In this document: positions 22,581 through 33,062 of the stretch, in pieces
Layout of the letters: each line of letters begins with the position of its first letter
How positions within the stretch are numbered: position 1 is the first letter of the stretch
Assembly (NCBI GenBank): GCA_051453625.1
Contig: JBOZIK010000001.1
Coordinates: 205,830,525-205,894,524, forward strand
DNA length: 64,000 nt
Direction of reading: 5' to 3'
Origin: Welwitschia mirabilis
Taxonomy: Eukaryota; Gnetophyta; Gnetopsida; Welwitschiales
Program-made: the position numbers and the translations under genes
Notes under the pieces: generated by a model
The model's input: the letters and a program-made list of their open reading frames with translations, nothing else
The model's database searches: none
What the model was told of the DNA's origin: nothing

Positions 22581-22935
22581 GTTTTACCAACATAATATTT
22601 ATTAAACTAGATAGCTAACTAATGCACAAATCCAAGAAGTAGTTAAGAAAGAAATTACTAAACTTTGAGATGTAGGATTAATTTATCCTCCATAAGACTC
22701 AGATTGTGTTAGCCTCATTATTATGGTAGTTAAAAGAAATAAGAAATGGATGGTTTGTATAGATTTTAGAATGTTGAATGCAGCTACTTATAAGAGCCAT
22801 TTTCCTTTATCCTTTGTAAATTAAGTCTTAGCGAGGATATTTGGACATCAATATTATTACTTTCTCCATTGATATAGTGAATCTTATTAGTAATTACTAT
22901 TATACAGGGAAGGGGTAAATAGGATAGCTTAGGTA
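22228..22935 (+). repeat. imperfect direct repeat bracketing RT fragment E
   Basis: AGGGAAGGGGTAATGGAAAT plus TAGCTTAG at about 22228 is echoed by AGGGAAGGGGTAAATAGGAT plus AGCTTAG at about 22907. The two copies lie before and after the RT block. The purine-rich core looks like a polypurine tract. The meaning is unclear. Confidence 0.4.
22590..22915 (+). pseudogene. Ty3/gypsy reverse transcriptase N-terminal fragment (element E)
   Basis: In one frame from about 22620 I read NAQIQEVVKKEITKL, DVGLIYPP, VSLIIMVVKRNKKWMVCIDF, RMLNAATYKSHFPLSF and then YYFLHxYSESY. These are the consecutive RT blocks of Ty3/gypsy pol: the KxEIxKLLxxGxI block, the VPKKxGKWRxCxDFRxLN block, FPLPF and FLDGYSGY. The first catalytic aspartate (in FLD) is His here. 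The fragment ends before the second catalytic motif. The style fits Athila/Tat-type RT better than the Tekay-like one at 36.6-37.3 kb, but the clade is not settled. No LTR can be tied to it. Confidence 0.75.
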
Positions 22936-22992
22936 ACATTTGGCATTTGAAAGCTTAATAATATATTAGCATAATAATATTTATAATTAACT

Positions 22993-23032
22993 AATATTAC
23001 TTTAATAATAAATTAATAATTAAAGTAATATT
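22993..23032. repeat. perfect 14-bp inverted repeat with 12-bp loop
   Basis: The left arm is AATATTACTTTAAT (22993-23006), the spacer is AATAAATTAATA, and the right arm is ATTAAAGTAATATT (23019-23032). All 14 pairs match. It could be a hairpin or the core of a small AT-rich inverted-repeat element. No target duplication is obvious. Confidence 0.8.
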
Positions 23033-23489
23033 CTTAAAAATGATTTAATGGATTTATTATAACGATACTACTAATCAAATAAAGTGAAAAAGGTATAAAG
23101 TAGAGAAAGTGTAGCCTTTAACCACACTCCACCAAGACTTTATAATAGTTTTCAACCTTATAAGTAGTATTTTTTAATAATTCTTAACTTTTAAATAAGT
23201 ATAATTGGTTTAAAATATAGTAATGAGTAGTAAAGTAAAGATAGAGTATCGAAAGTAGATGACAAAGTATGTAATAGAGAAATTAAAGTTGATAAACCCA
23301 AAAGTCAAAATTCTACAATGCCTACAATAGTTCTTTCATTTGTAGAAAGTGGATTCCAATTATTGTAGATCACCATGATATTAATTATAACTAATAGCAT
23401 AGATAAAATAGTTATTTATCCTCCAAAGACCTATATCCAATGGTTGGATTTGGTTTTAATGTCTATTTTTAGTTACAACTAAGTGCATT

Positions 23490-23735
23490 TTGGTTAACCT
23501 TCTTGTATGTATCAGTTAACCCTTATTATTTTTAAGTTAATTTTTTGATGCAATGTGGAAAATCTTATAGGTCACAAATGGCTAACCATTTACATGAGTA
23601 GGTTAATCATAGGATGCATACTAAAGGATCTATGCTGAGGGTCTTTAACCTTTTAAAATAAACTGGTCAATCACTTGCTAGTCAGTTTTTCTTCTAAAAC
23701 ATGTACTTAATCACTTAGAATGGGATGATCAACTA
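23490..23735. repeat. GGTTAACC-type motif cluster
   Basis: GGTTAACC at 23492-23499 (a perfect 8-base palindrome) is followed by AGTTAACCC at 23514, GGCTAACCA near 23581, AGGTTAATCA near 23605, TTTAACC near 23645, GGTCAATC near 23667 and GATCAACT near 23727. It looks like another, more decayed field of the repeat D motif type. I cannot align the surrounding sequence with D. Confidence 0.45.
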
Positions 23736-24827
23736 TCTAATTAATTTTCTAGGTTTTTTAATTATAAAAAAATATTAGTCTCCTTCTTGTACTTTAACTA
23801 ATTTTTTAACTTAATAAGATTTATTATCTTTAATGTTTTCAACAGATTTTGTAATACATCATATCATTAGTAACTATTTGGAAGATTTATTATATCATGC
23901 ATTAATAACTAGAAATTTCAATAATCTTTTCATTTATTATTGATGATAATTAAATATAAAATTACTCTTCTTTAAAACTTATGCTCTCCATTAACTTATA
24001 CATCTAATGTAAGAACATGAAAATACTAAAAGAATACAACTAAATATGTACAATAAAACTATATCAATTCATAATACAAAAAATAATAGATTAAATTATA
24101 CTTAGGGATAAAAGCACTACTAAAATATTTAACTAAGAATTATAACTTTTTAATTTTGATATAAAAATTATAATTCTCATACATGTTATATGCTATGATT
24201 ATTGAAGTTATAAAGAATTAAAAATAACACTTAACATCATGATTAAAGTCTAACAACTATGAGATAAAGTATCATAACTATTCCTCTATCTTTATCATCA
24301 AGGATATAGGAGATGAATAAAGATAACTATTTATGTCTAGCTTTTATAATTTATAAATCAAGATCCTTGTTGTAGTATATTTCAGATGTCATTCTTTCGA
24401 TAGGAATAAATTGAGGTAGAAAACTAAAATACAATAACACTAAAATATCTTAACTTACAAAGATCCATAATAGATTGAAAACTTAAAGTGAGATGAGAGT
24501 AAAACTATATGGTAAAGTAGGAAAATGAGCTAACTTCACAAGCATAACTTGACTCATATAATAGCAAACCTTCACCCTAACACTACATTATAAATTCTTA
24601 AAATAAAGCTTAAATTATTTAGTTATTATAACTTGAATCATGGTAAAATAATATTAATCATTACATGATTATTGGTGAATTCTTTAGTCACTTTGATCTT
24701 CCATAGCCTTTTGTAAGAATCAAAAGTAAGAAATAAAATTCTCAATATCTATTATACAAAATAACTATTATAATGTTTCAAATTCATTATTTGTAAAATA
24801 AGTTTATTAAGACATTAAATAAGTATG
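23736..24827. other. unassigned AT-rich segment
   Basis: No open frame, repeat or retroelement motif recognised on either strand. Confidence 0.5.
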
Positions 24828-25476
24828 NNNNNNNNNNNNNNNNNNNNNNNNNNNNNNNNNNNNNNNNNNNNNNNNNNNNNNNNNNNNNNNNNNNNNNNNN
24901 NNNNNNNNNNNNNNNNNNNNNNNNNNNNNNNNNNNNNNNNNNNNNNNNNNNNNNNNNNNNNNNNNNNNNNNNNNNNNNNNNNNNNNNNNNNNNNNNNNNN
25001 NNNNNNNNNNNNNNNNNNNNNNNNNNNNNNNNNNNNNNNNNNNNNNNNNNNNNNNNNNNNNNNNNNNNNNNNNNNNNNNNNNNNNNNNNNNNNNNNNNNN
25101 NNNNNNNNNNNNNNNNNNNNNNNNNNNNNNNNNNNNNNNNNNNNNNNNNNNNNNNNNNNNNNNNNNNNNNNNNNNNNNNNNNNNNNNNNNNNNNNNNNNN
25201 NNNNNNNNNNNNNNNNNNNNNNNNNNNNNNNNNNNNNNNNNNNNNNNNNNNNNNNNNNNNNNNNNNNNNNNNNNNNNNNNNNNNNNNNNNNNNNNNNNNN
25301 NNNNNNNNNNNNNNNNNNNNNNNNNNNNNNNNNNNNNNNNNNNNNNNNNNNNNNNNNNNNNNNNNNNNNNNNNNNNNNNNNNNNNNNNNNNNNNNNNNNN
25401 NNNNNNNNNNNNNNNNNNNNNNNNNNNNNNNNNNNNNNNNNNNNNNNNNNNNNNNNNNNNNNNNNNNNNNNNNNNN
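24828..25476. other. assembly gap (649 N)
   Basis: The odd length suggests an estimated rather than a placeholder gap. It hides the 3' end (left side) of repeat D copy 2. The open frame spanning it is made only of unknown residues. Confidence 0.95.
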
Positions 25477-25605
25477 TCTGAATTAAATTAATCTAAACAC
25501 AATGTGCATATATTTAATAAATTATTCTAGAAAGTGCACAATATGATAAGATACTAAAAGTAAAGAATCAAAAATCGAAAGTATAAACTATCACTTTGAT
25601 GTAAT

Positions 25606-25617
25606 ATAAATTTATAG
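25606..25617 (-). promoter_or_regulatory. TATA-like box of repeat D copy 2
   Basis: The minus strand reads CTATAAATTTAT at the position matching the box in copy 1. Confidence 0.35.
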
Positions 25618-25728
25618 TGGTTTAGTAAACCCCCTACTCCACTCTCAATGATCAGCTTCTCCAAAGCTAGATCTCAGATCTCTATTACTCTGTTAGGTAT
25701 TCCAGAATTACTTGTAGCCTTTACAAAT

Positions 25729-25862
25729 GGACTTTTCTTGGCTAAGTCTCAAGCATTATCATGGACTTTTCAAGGCTCAGTCTCAACCTATAGAATAGAC
25801 TTTTTAAGGCTTAGTATCAACCTATAGTACAAAGTTTTCAAGGATTAGTATCAACCTTTAAG
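25729..25862. repeat. 34-bp tandem repeat, 4 units
   Basis: Units start at 25729, 25763, 25797 and 25831, an exact 34-base spacing. Each contains ACTTTTcAAGGCTcAGTcTC or a close form followed by AACCTATAG. Copy 1 has three units of 33-34 bases. Confidence 0.8.
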
Positions 25863-26270
25863 AAATAGGGTAGTAATGTGGTGATGCCTCAAAAGCATAG
25901 ATATTACTCTTTCTAGAATCAGTACAATAGATGAAGCTCTCATCTTATAGAAGTACAACTTATTGAAGATCTAGATCTAATTTTGAATAAAGTAAGTATG
26001 CTCCTTCAGTTAGAAATGTAGATGCCAAGATAGAACAATGCTAGCAACAAAAATACACAGCTTGATCTTTTAGATCTAATTGATTAGGTCAAATGAAAGT
26101 AGTTCCAATAGATTGATTGATCATCTATGATTTATCTATTTATAATGAAAGGATATTAGGGTTTATTACATTTGAAATGCACCTCCAACTACTATAACTG
26201 GTTAGAAAATGGCTACTTAAAAACTAGATAATGGATACATAATGTTTAGAAAAATTTCTTTTTTACTCTG

Positions 26271-26795
26271 TTTGGTTGACTCCATGTAATGTCATGAGTT
26301 ACACAGGTCACTTAAGAGAGAAATTCGATCACCACAAAATATTATGTCTTACCATTTAGTTGATCCCATTTGGATCCATTAAACTCCATTCTGGTCACCC
26401 ACTTTTTATTTGGTCACTTACTCTTCTGATAAAAAATCTTTCCTATTTCCTACATTGAATTCGATCAACCCCATCCTAAGTCTAGTTCACCTCATCACAA
26501 TCAATCTAGGCATACTAGCTACATAGTGCATAGGTCTAATCAACCCAATCATAAGTCTGGTGGACCCATTATTATTAAGTTCAGGAATACTATCTATTAG
26601 ATCCTCAAATCTGGTTGATCCCATGGAAGTCCAATTAACTCATTGCCATTTGGTTCAGGGATACTAGTTCTCCAAGTTATAGGTCTATTTGACCCTATCA
26701 AAATCTAGTCAACTCCTCTGAATGTAGTCCATTTTTCTTTGTCTGCTTTAGATGTAGTCAACCCCTTAATGATTTGGTTAACCCTTCTTGAGGAT
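26271..26795. repeat. field of GGTCGACC-type motifs, copy 2
   Basis: Motifs include TTGGTTGACTCC (26272), AGTTGATCCC, TCGATCAACCCC (26461), AGTCTAGTTCACC, TCTAATCAACCC, TCTGGTGGACCC, CTGGTTGATCCC (26611), ATTTGACCC, AGTCAACTCC, AGTCAACCCC and GGTTAACCC (26778). The order and pairing follow copy 1. Confidence 0.7.
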
Positions 26796-26937
26796 AAATG
26801 AATAAATAAGATTCTAGTGCATATTTCAATTCCATCTTTTAACTTGCAAAAACCTTAAATATCTTCTACAAAAAATATACAAAATTTACTGTACAAAAGA
26901 TATTAGTTTGACATCAATTGGCAAAACATAATCCAAT

Positions 26938-27292
26938 AGTTATGATCTAAATATGTAAAACTATGTCCTTTAATTTTGCTAGTTAAGCTTATGACATTAG
27001 GTAAAGGTTGATAAACTAGGTGAATAGAACCAATAACAATCTTGGCTAATTCCCAATTGTTTTAAGAGGGAGACTCAACACATCATCCATGTCTTTACCT
27101 TTGACCATTACTCTAGGGCCATTAGCTAATGATAAGAAACGTAATTCACTGCTATCAATAATAAAGTTCATATTTTCTAAAATTATTTCTTGTTATTATT
27201 ATTGATCTTAGCATAATATTTATATATTCCTATTTATAATGGAATAACCTTAAAATAATAAAATGAAATATTACATTTACTATAAAAGCAGA
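26938..27292 (-). pseudogene. decayed retroelement third-ORF-like fragment (tentative)
   Basis: The minus strand from about 27180 reads MNFIIDSSELRFLSLANG, VMVKGKDMDDVLSLP and KTIGN before the first stop. It then runs through more stops with a leucine-rich helical composition. The layout (a short beta-like start, SSEL, a helix, a polar break) resembles the middle of the plant-transposon-domain proteins carried as third ORFs by Sirevirus and Athila elements, but I cannot match a signature residue by residue. The N-terminal side is lost in the adjoining gap. Confidence 0.35.
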
Positions 27293-28172
27293 NNNNNNNN
27301 NNNNNNNNNNNNNNNNNNNNNNNNNNNNNNNNNNNNNNNNNNNNNNNNNNNNNNNNNNNNNNNNNNNNNNNNNNNNNNNNNNNNNNNNNNNNNNNNNNNN
27401 NNNNNNNNNNNNNNNNNNNNNNNNNNNNNNNNNNNNNNNNNNNNNNNNNNNNNNNNNNNNNNNNNNNNNNNNNNNNNNNNNNNNNNNNNNNNNNNNNNNN
27501 NNNNNNNNNNNNNNNNNNNNNNNNNNNNNNNNNNNNNNNNNNNNNNNNNNNNNNNNNNNNNNNNNNNNNNNNNNNNNNNNNNNNNNNNNNNNNNNNNNNN
27601 NNNNNNNNNNNNNNNNNNNNNNNNNNNNNNNNNNNNNNNNNNNNNNNNNNNNNNNNNNNNNNNNNNNNNNNNNNNNNNNNNNNNNNNNNNNNNNNNNNNN
27701 NNNNNNNNNNNNNNNNNNNNNNNNNNNNNNNNNNNNNNNNNNNNNNNNNNNNNNNNNNNNNNNNNNNNNNNNNNNNNNNNNNNNNNNNNNNNNNNNNNNN
27801 NNNNNNNNNNNNNNNNNNNNNNNNNNNNNNNNNNNNNNNNNNNNNNNNNNNNNNNNNNNNNNNNNNNNNNNNNNNNNNNNNNNNNNNNNNNNNNNNNNNN
27901 NNNNNNNNNNNNNNNNNNNNNNNNNNNNNNNNNNNNNNNNNNNNNNNNNNNNNNNNNNNNNNNNNNNNNNNNNNNNNNNNNNNNNNNNNNNNNNNNNNNN
28001 NNNNNNNNNNNNNNNNNNNNNNNNNNNNNNNNNNNNNNNNNNNNNNNNNNNNNNNNNNNNNNNNNNNNNNNNNNNNNNNNNNNNNNNNNNNNNNNNNNNN
28101 NNNNNNNNNNNNNNNNNNNNNNNNNNNNNNNNNNNNNNNNNNNNNNNNNNNNNNNNNNNNNNNNNNNNNNNN
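27293..28172. other. assembly gap (880 N)
   Basis: Long N run. Open frames that cross it in both directions are artefacts. It separates two antisense coding remnants. Confidence 0.95.
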
Positions 28173-28310
28173 CAAGAACAAAAGTATAACATTAAAAAAA
28201 AGGCCAAAAAGGTAACAATTACATGAGAGATGAAGTATTAAAAAAAAATAAAGTGACAAGAAAAATTACATAGGGCATGATACCTTAAAATAATAGAAAT
28301 CAAGAAATCA

Positions 28311-28700
28311 TTATTGAGAAGATGAAAAGTCCTCCATAGAAAATAAGATGTTATTATAACCCTGCATGCCTAGAATGGATTGCTCTTCATCATTTAGAAT
28401 CACCTCCATCCCAGCAATAGTCTTAGGAATCGCTATATTGCTAATCTCAATAGAAGAAGACCATAGTGTAGAATATACGTCAGTGATAGGATATGACTTC
28501 TTGTAAAGCTTTACATGAAGCTTATCATAAGCCATTAAAATCCCTAGGAGATGCTCCTTAGAGAGCTTACCCCTTTGGTATAAAAAATTAATTCCATCAA
28601 TGGTAATGGTTACATGATCTATGAAAGTCTAAATAATCTCCTCATTTTTTGCTAAGCAAGTAGATAGATTAGCTTAATTCTCCTCTAAAGACTAATATCA
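28311..28700 (-). pseudogene. unrecognised antisense ORF remnant
   Basis: A 74-codon open frame (28535-28311) begins MAYDKLHVKLYKKSYPITDV and ends with an acidic, serine-rich tail (MEDFSSSQ). Reading upstream in the same frame gives NEEII, then TFIDHVTITIDGINFLY and KLSKEHLLGIL, with two stops, so the ancestral ORF was longer. The composition is ordinary soluble protein (helical, mixed charge), unlike the low-complexity spurious frames elsewhere, so I think it is a real relic. I do not recognise the family. It might be the gag or third ORF of an unlisted retroelement, perhaps the same one as 26938-27292. Confidence 0.4.
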
Positions 28701-29030
28701 CACTTAAGTGTCTAATGTTATACTTAAGTTACCAATGTTACACTTAAGTGTTTGACATCATAATTAAATGCCTAATATTGTACTTAAATCCATAACACTC
28801 TAATGCCTTTTGTAATATCCTAGCACTTTGTGTTCTACTCTAGAATTGTTCTTGGAATAAGGTATACTGTTGCACTTCAGTTTTCAATGTCATACTTGAA
28901 TGCTCGATGTTATACTTGCTTTTATAAGCTCTTAAAATATCTTATTCACCTTGACATAGCCTACTCTACTATACTATTCTCATGATAAAGGCCTTCAATA
29001 TTGCACTTGGGTGTCTTACATTACACTTGA
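28683..29030. repeat. 20-bp tandem repeat with CACTTAAGTG palindrome
   Basis: CTTAAG-type starts fall at 28703, 28723, 28743, 28763 and 28783, exactly 20 bases apart, and again at 28875, 28895, 28915 and at 29005, 29025. The unit is close to CTTAAGTGTCTAATGTTACA. Two units carry the perfect 10-base palindrome CACTTAAGTG (28701-28710 and 28741-28750). A 20-base period does not keep a reading frame, so this is not protein repeat DNA. The blocks are separated by non-repeating DNA. It ends where element C starts. Confidence 0.85.
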
Positions 29031-29038
29031 GAAGCTAC

Positions 29039-29795
29039 TATAGTACGTATTTGTGAAATGTTACATCCTCGAATAATTCTTGAAAATCACCAAAATATAT
29101 ATATTAAATATCATAACATACTAATATAAATGCAAGTGACCCAAATGTCATAGTTTTATGGAAGACATACACAAGAAAAAAGACAATTAATTTCAAAGGA
29201 AATAGTTATGTACTTTCGAGTAGAACAAAATAATAATGCAAAGCAAACTATGCAAATGAATACACTATGCAAATGAGATGCAAGATCTACTCTCAATGCA
29301 ACTTCTATTTGATTACCAAATCAATCTATCATAAATATTAGTCTTATATAACCTAGATAAATTAAGGAAAGTTATTACTAGACCAAAATCAACCTAAACT
29401 ATTAGGTGCATCAAAGAGAATATAAAAATAATGCAAAGTTAATATAGGAAATGAAATTCAATGCACCTAAACCAATAATGTCAACCTTAACAAAGATTAT
29501 CTCATGATCTATATCATTCATGAAGCTATCATAGAATCATAAGTAACATAAACCATAAGGAAGATGTACATAATGTAAGATATGAGAAAAAAATAAAAGA
29601 GTTCTCATTAAGTCAAATCAACATTTATGTTACAAAGTAGTAGCATCTCAATTAAGGATACACAATCCAACACTAAGGAAGATGTCTCTCTGTAATAAAG
29701 GAATGGATCTCCTATTCTTTATCTCCTATCATAATAATTTTTAATTCCANNNNNNNNNNCAAAGAAAAGAAACTGAGAGTTAAGGAGAAGTAGGT
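29039..29795 (-). repeat. element C 3' LTR, distal piece
   Basis: The reverse complement aligns with 5775-6486 of LTR A. Shared blocks are the ATAGGAGATAAAGAATAGGA stretch, the AGAGAGACATCTTCCTTAGT stretch, CTTCCTTATGGTTTA and AAGGTTGACATTATTGGTTT. A 10-base N gap lies at 29750-29759. Its right edge is the insertion point of T. Confidence 0.8.
29750..29759. other. assembly gap (10 N)
   Basis: Ten N inside LTR C. The flanks align with continuous LTR A, so little is missing. Confidence 0.95.
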
Positions 29796-30059
29796 TGTAA
29801 TAACCCAAAATTTTACAATTAAGATTTCTTCATACCTAACACTTTAATATGAGAAGAAACATCCAAGATACTTGAAGAGGATTTTAAAACTTTAATTATT
29901 AATATAGAACTTCATAAAGAAGATTTATTCTAATAAATCACCTAGATATTTTTAGATGTTATGTATTAGTCAAGTATTCCTATGCATGTCATTAGTTGTA
30001 ATCTAAATTTGGTTTTAAACTCAACATGATTATACTTAAGATTATGCATGTATGGATTA

Positions 30060-30079
30060 TATATATATATATATATATA
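30060..30079. repeat. (AT)n microsatellite in LTR of T
   Basis: About ten AT units. The matching site in the 39-kb copy is (TA)n followed by (CA)13. Confidence 0.9.
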
Positions 30080-32743
30080 CATCTTAATTATTAATGCTCA
30101 TTATAATGCCTAAGAATAATTTCATTCATATATATTTATAAATATATAAATATATATATTTTATGATGTATTACTAACATTCCATTAGAAACCCTTTAGG
30201 TTATCTTATTAAGATTTAATTATAGAACCATGAGTAACTAGAGTTTAGGTAAAGATGATGTCAATATCCTTAATAAGATATTGTTAGATTAATCCTATTT
30301 TCCTTACCAAAAAGGAAGGATTAATTATTTTATAGGAAGGAGGTATTAAACATCTAACCTCTTTCCTTTCATCTTAACATTCCTCAAGCCACTAGATGAA
30401 ATACTCACCAAAGTTGATATATAAGTTTTAGAGTTATTACATACCATTTGGGTGTGGGGGTGTATAGAGTTACGTAACAGGAGGAAATGATAGATGAGAA
30501 GGGAACTTGTCAATTACCACTTGAGATCTGACATATCCAATTGCCCATACTCCATGTAAACAGGGCTTATTTGTGAAACCAAATCATAGGATAAAGAACT
30601 AACAACAAGCACAGAACATTAAACAAGAAGCAAGAAGATGGAAAAATGTAGATAATAAGCTTAGTTATATTTTGTGTAAGAGGTGATATGTAGAAGAGAA
30701 GGAAACCAGATAAGCATATGAAATAATAGAAGCATAATAATAATGGATCGTAAAACTATTACATAAGGACAAAGGAGCATAAGAGATTATACTTGCCTTT
30801 CCACAATATCCCCTTCATTTCGTTTCAAATTATTTGATAGAATGTGGTTTAAATGAATTAGATTCAGTAAACCAAATTAAAATGTACTTGAGCTTCTAAT
30901 GCAAGTGATGTTTTGGATAGCTAATTCCTTTAAGATTTAGAGGAAATAAGAAGTTTAAGAAGCACCTAGAGAAGGAAATGATAGATGAAGAAGTATAGAT
31001 ATTAAAGAACTGCAATAGTTGTAAGGAATTTTAACAGATGCAACAAACCAAAATAATACTTGATTCACCTAATTAAGAAAGAAGTGTTTTAATGGAGGGT
31101 AATATAAAATTAATTAAAGGATTAAAACATAACTTCTTCTTGACTTTCCACTCAAATCACATTACTATCAAACCTAAAAACAAGAATGGTGTAGAAATTA
31201 TATGAGGCACTATCTATTAAAGGCATGTGCTTTTAGTAATGTGAAGAGGGAAGCGGTGATGTAGAAAAGGAGTTTGCATTATGATTGACTCCAAAAAAAT
31301 GTTTAATTTTCTAACAATATTAATTCAATATTACAACATTATTATTCACCTAATCAAAAAATAGCAATCAGCCTTAGCGTAATGTCCAACCAACTGATCA
31401 ATTCTCAGCATGAAATTTTCTATGCCTACCTCTTTAGATTGCAATTTTTTTAGGTTTGTAACAATAAAAACTACTCACTTCAATATTAATACCAGTTCAA
31501 AAATGTAAAACATGCCTAAACAAACACATCTCTTTGTAAAATCTATCAATGTTGGTCTCTATGTCTTCTTGTCCCTAACCTGTTAGAACATTAGCATTTG
31601 CCTCTCAGATTTCTTCTACATTTAACATAGTTAAACATTGGTGATCCTTCATAAATGAAGCCAACATTGATATTAAATGATAAGGATAAAAGATCATTTT
31701 CAGCAGTTCCTTAATGGAGTAATAATAGGGGATGGTTACTAAAAAGAAGGAGGGTAGTGGTTTAAACCCCCTTACAAATGCAATGGCCTATAACTTTTTC
31801 TAATTATTACTCCCTCTTTCAAATAAATCTAACATTTAAGACATTTAATTGACTTTAGAAGAACTCATTTAATATCTGATCTTCAATCCTTAATAAACTT
31901 TTAAGAGGAAAGATAATCCCCTTTTCTTGGGCCTTAATTTCTTTAGGAAGAAGGGAAGGTCTCTTCTCCACATTAAAGGATAATTTATTAAGGATACATA
32001 TACTCAAGAAAAACATCAATTTATCATGAACTTTTACTAAAGTTTTTTAGTAAAACATTGCAATGAAACTTTTCACTTATGATATAATAATAAGACATAG
32101 AATTCATATTCTTTTCAAGAAGATTCTTAAGAAATAAAAAAATTTTCCATTTAATATCCAATAAAATATTTCATAAATACATGAGCAAAGATTCAACATT
32201 TCAATAAATTTCACTAGATAATAAGTAGAAAATTTAACCTTCAATAAACAAATTTTATTGCTTAATTTCAAGAAGGAAAAATCATCACTTTATAAAATCA
32301 TAGAATTCTAGAGTAATCTTGTAGTACTACAAGCCACACACTTATGAATAAATAGAGTCTATCTCTCATCATAATAATAATTAACATATTAAATTTTTAT
32401 GTATTCAAGTATTTAACTTCAATCATCAAAAAGAGATACAATTAATTAGGATATATTTCCACTAATATAGATATAATAATCCTTTATTAGCTCAAGCCAT
32501 CTCATTAATTAGACTCCATATTTACCACATATCTCAAAAAGATATGAGATGAGAACTATAAAAATCTCATAGTTCCTAGTATGGCCTAGGTAAGAATAGG
32601 TAGTTTGATAATATTATTCAAGGATTAAGATAGAAAGAATAATTCAAGTCTTTAAGAAATCTAAGATATAACATAGAAAATAACCTCATGATTATGAATG
32701 AGAATATCAAATATAATATATATAATCTCTATCATTATTAACT

Positions 32744-33062
32744 TCACTATCTCGTTCAGTGACCTATAAAGCCCACTGCCTTATTTGGTGATCTTTGATT
32801 CTCATATAATTTCATTTGGTAATCTGCGAAGCCTACTACCTCATTTGGCAATCTATGGTACTCATAATAATATATATAGAAAATCTCAATCATCATTAAC
32901 TTCACTGCCTCATTCAGTGATTTGTAAAACCTACTGCCTCATTCAATATCTATGGTAATATAATATATCCACTGCCTCATTTAGTGATCTGTGGAATTCT
33001 TTCTTCACTACCTCATTCAGCGATCTATGAAGTCCACTACTTCATTCAGTAATCTATGGAAA
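32744..33062. repeat. about 29-30-bp minisatellite, CACTGCCTCATTCAGTGATCT type
   Basis: Units start at about 32744, 32774, 32834, 32903, 32931, 32970, 33006 and 33035. The core CACTGCCTCATTCAGTG has 5-base arms CACTG and CAGTG around a 7-base loop, followed by ATCTGTGAAGCC. Units vary mainly by transitions. Each partial LTR copy of T carries the same array. Confidence 0.8.

Larger units (their letters stand above)
25477..26937 (-). repeat. LTR-like repeat, family D, copy 2 (antisense)
   Basis: It aligns with 1-1573 from TAGTGGTTTAG and CCACTCTCAATGATCAGCTT (first 200 bases) to the terminal ATCAATTGGCAAAACATAAT. On the minus strand it starts TATTGGATTATG at 26937. The sequences flanking the two copies to the right of this end differ, which sets the boundary. 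No polypurine tract adjoins the start and the other end is lost in a gap, so solo or truncated. Confidence 0.65.

Noticed and set aside
24825-25481. Long open frames made of unknown residues (also at 27230-28259 and 35271-36087)
   Set aside because: They exist only because N runs contain no stop codons.
1-26937. A single 27-kb element bounded by the two D repeats
   Set aside because: Both copies are antisense LTR-like, but no polypurine tract or primer site adjoins either, and intervening elements have their own LTRs.
28683-29030. CRISPR-like array
   Set aside because: The 20-base repeats are contiguous or nearly so, with no unique spacers and no cas genes, in plant-type retroelement DNA.
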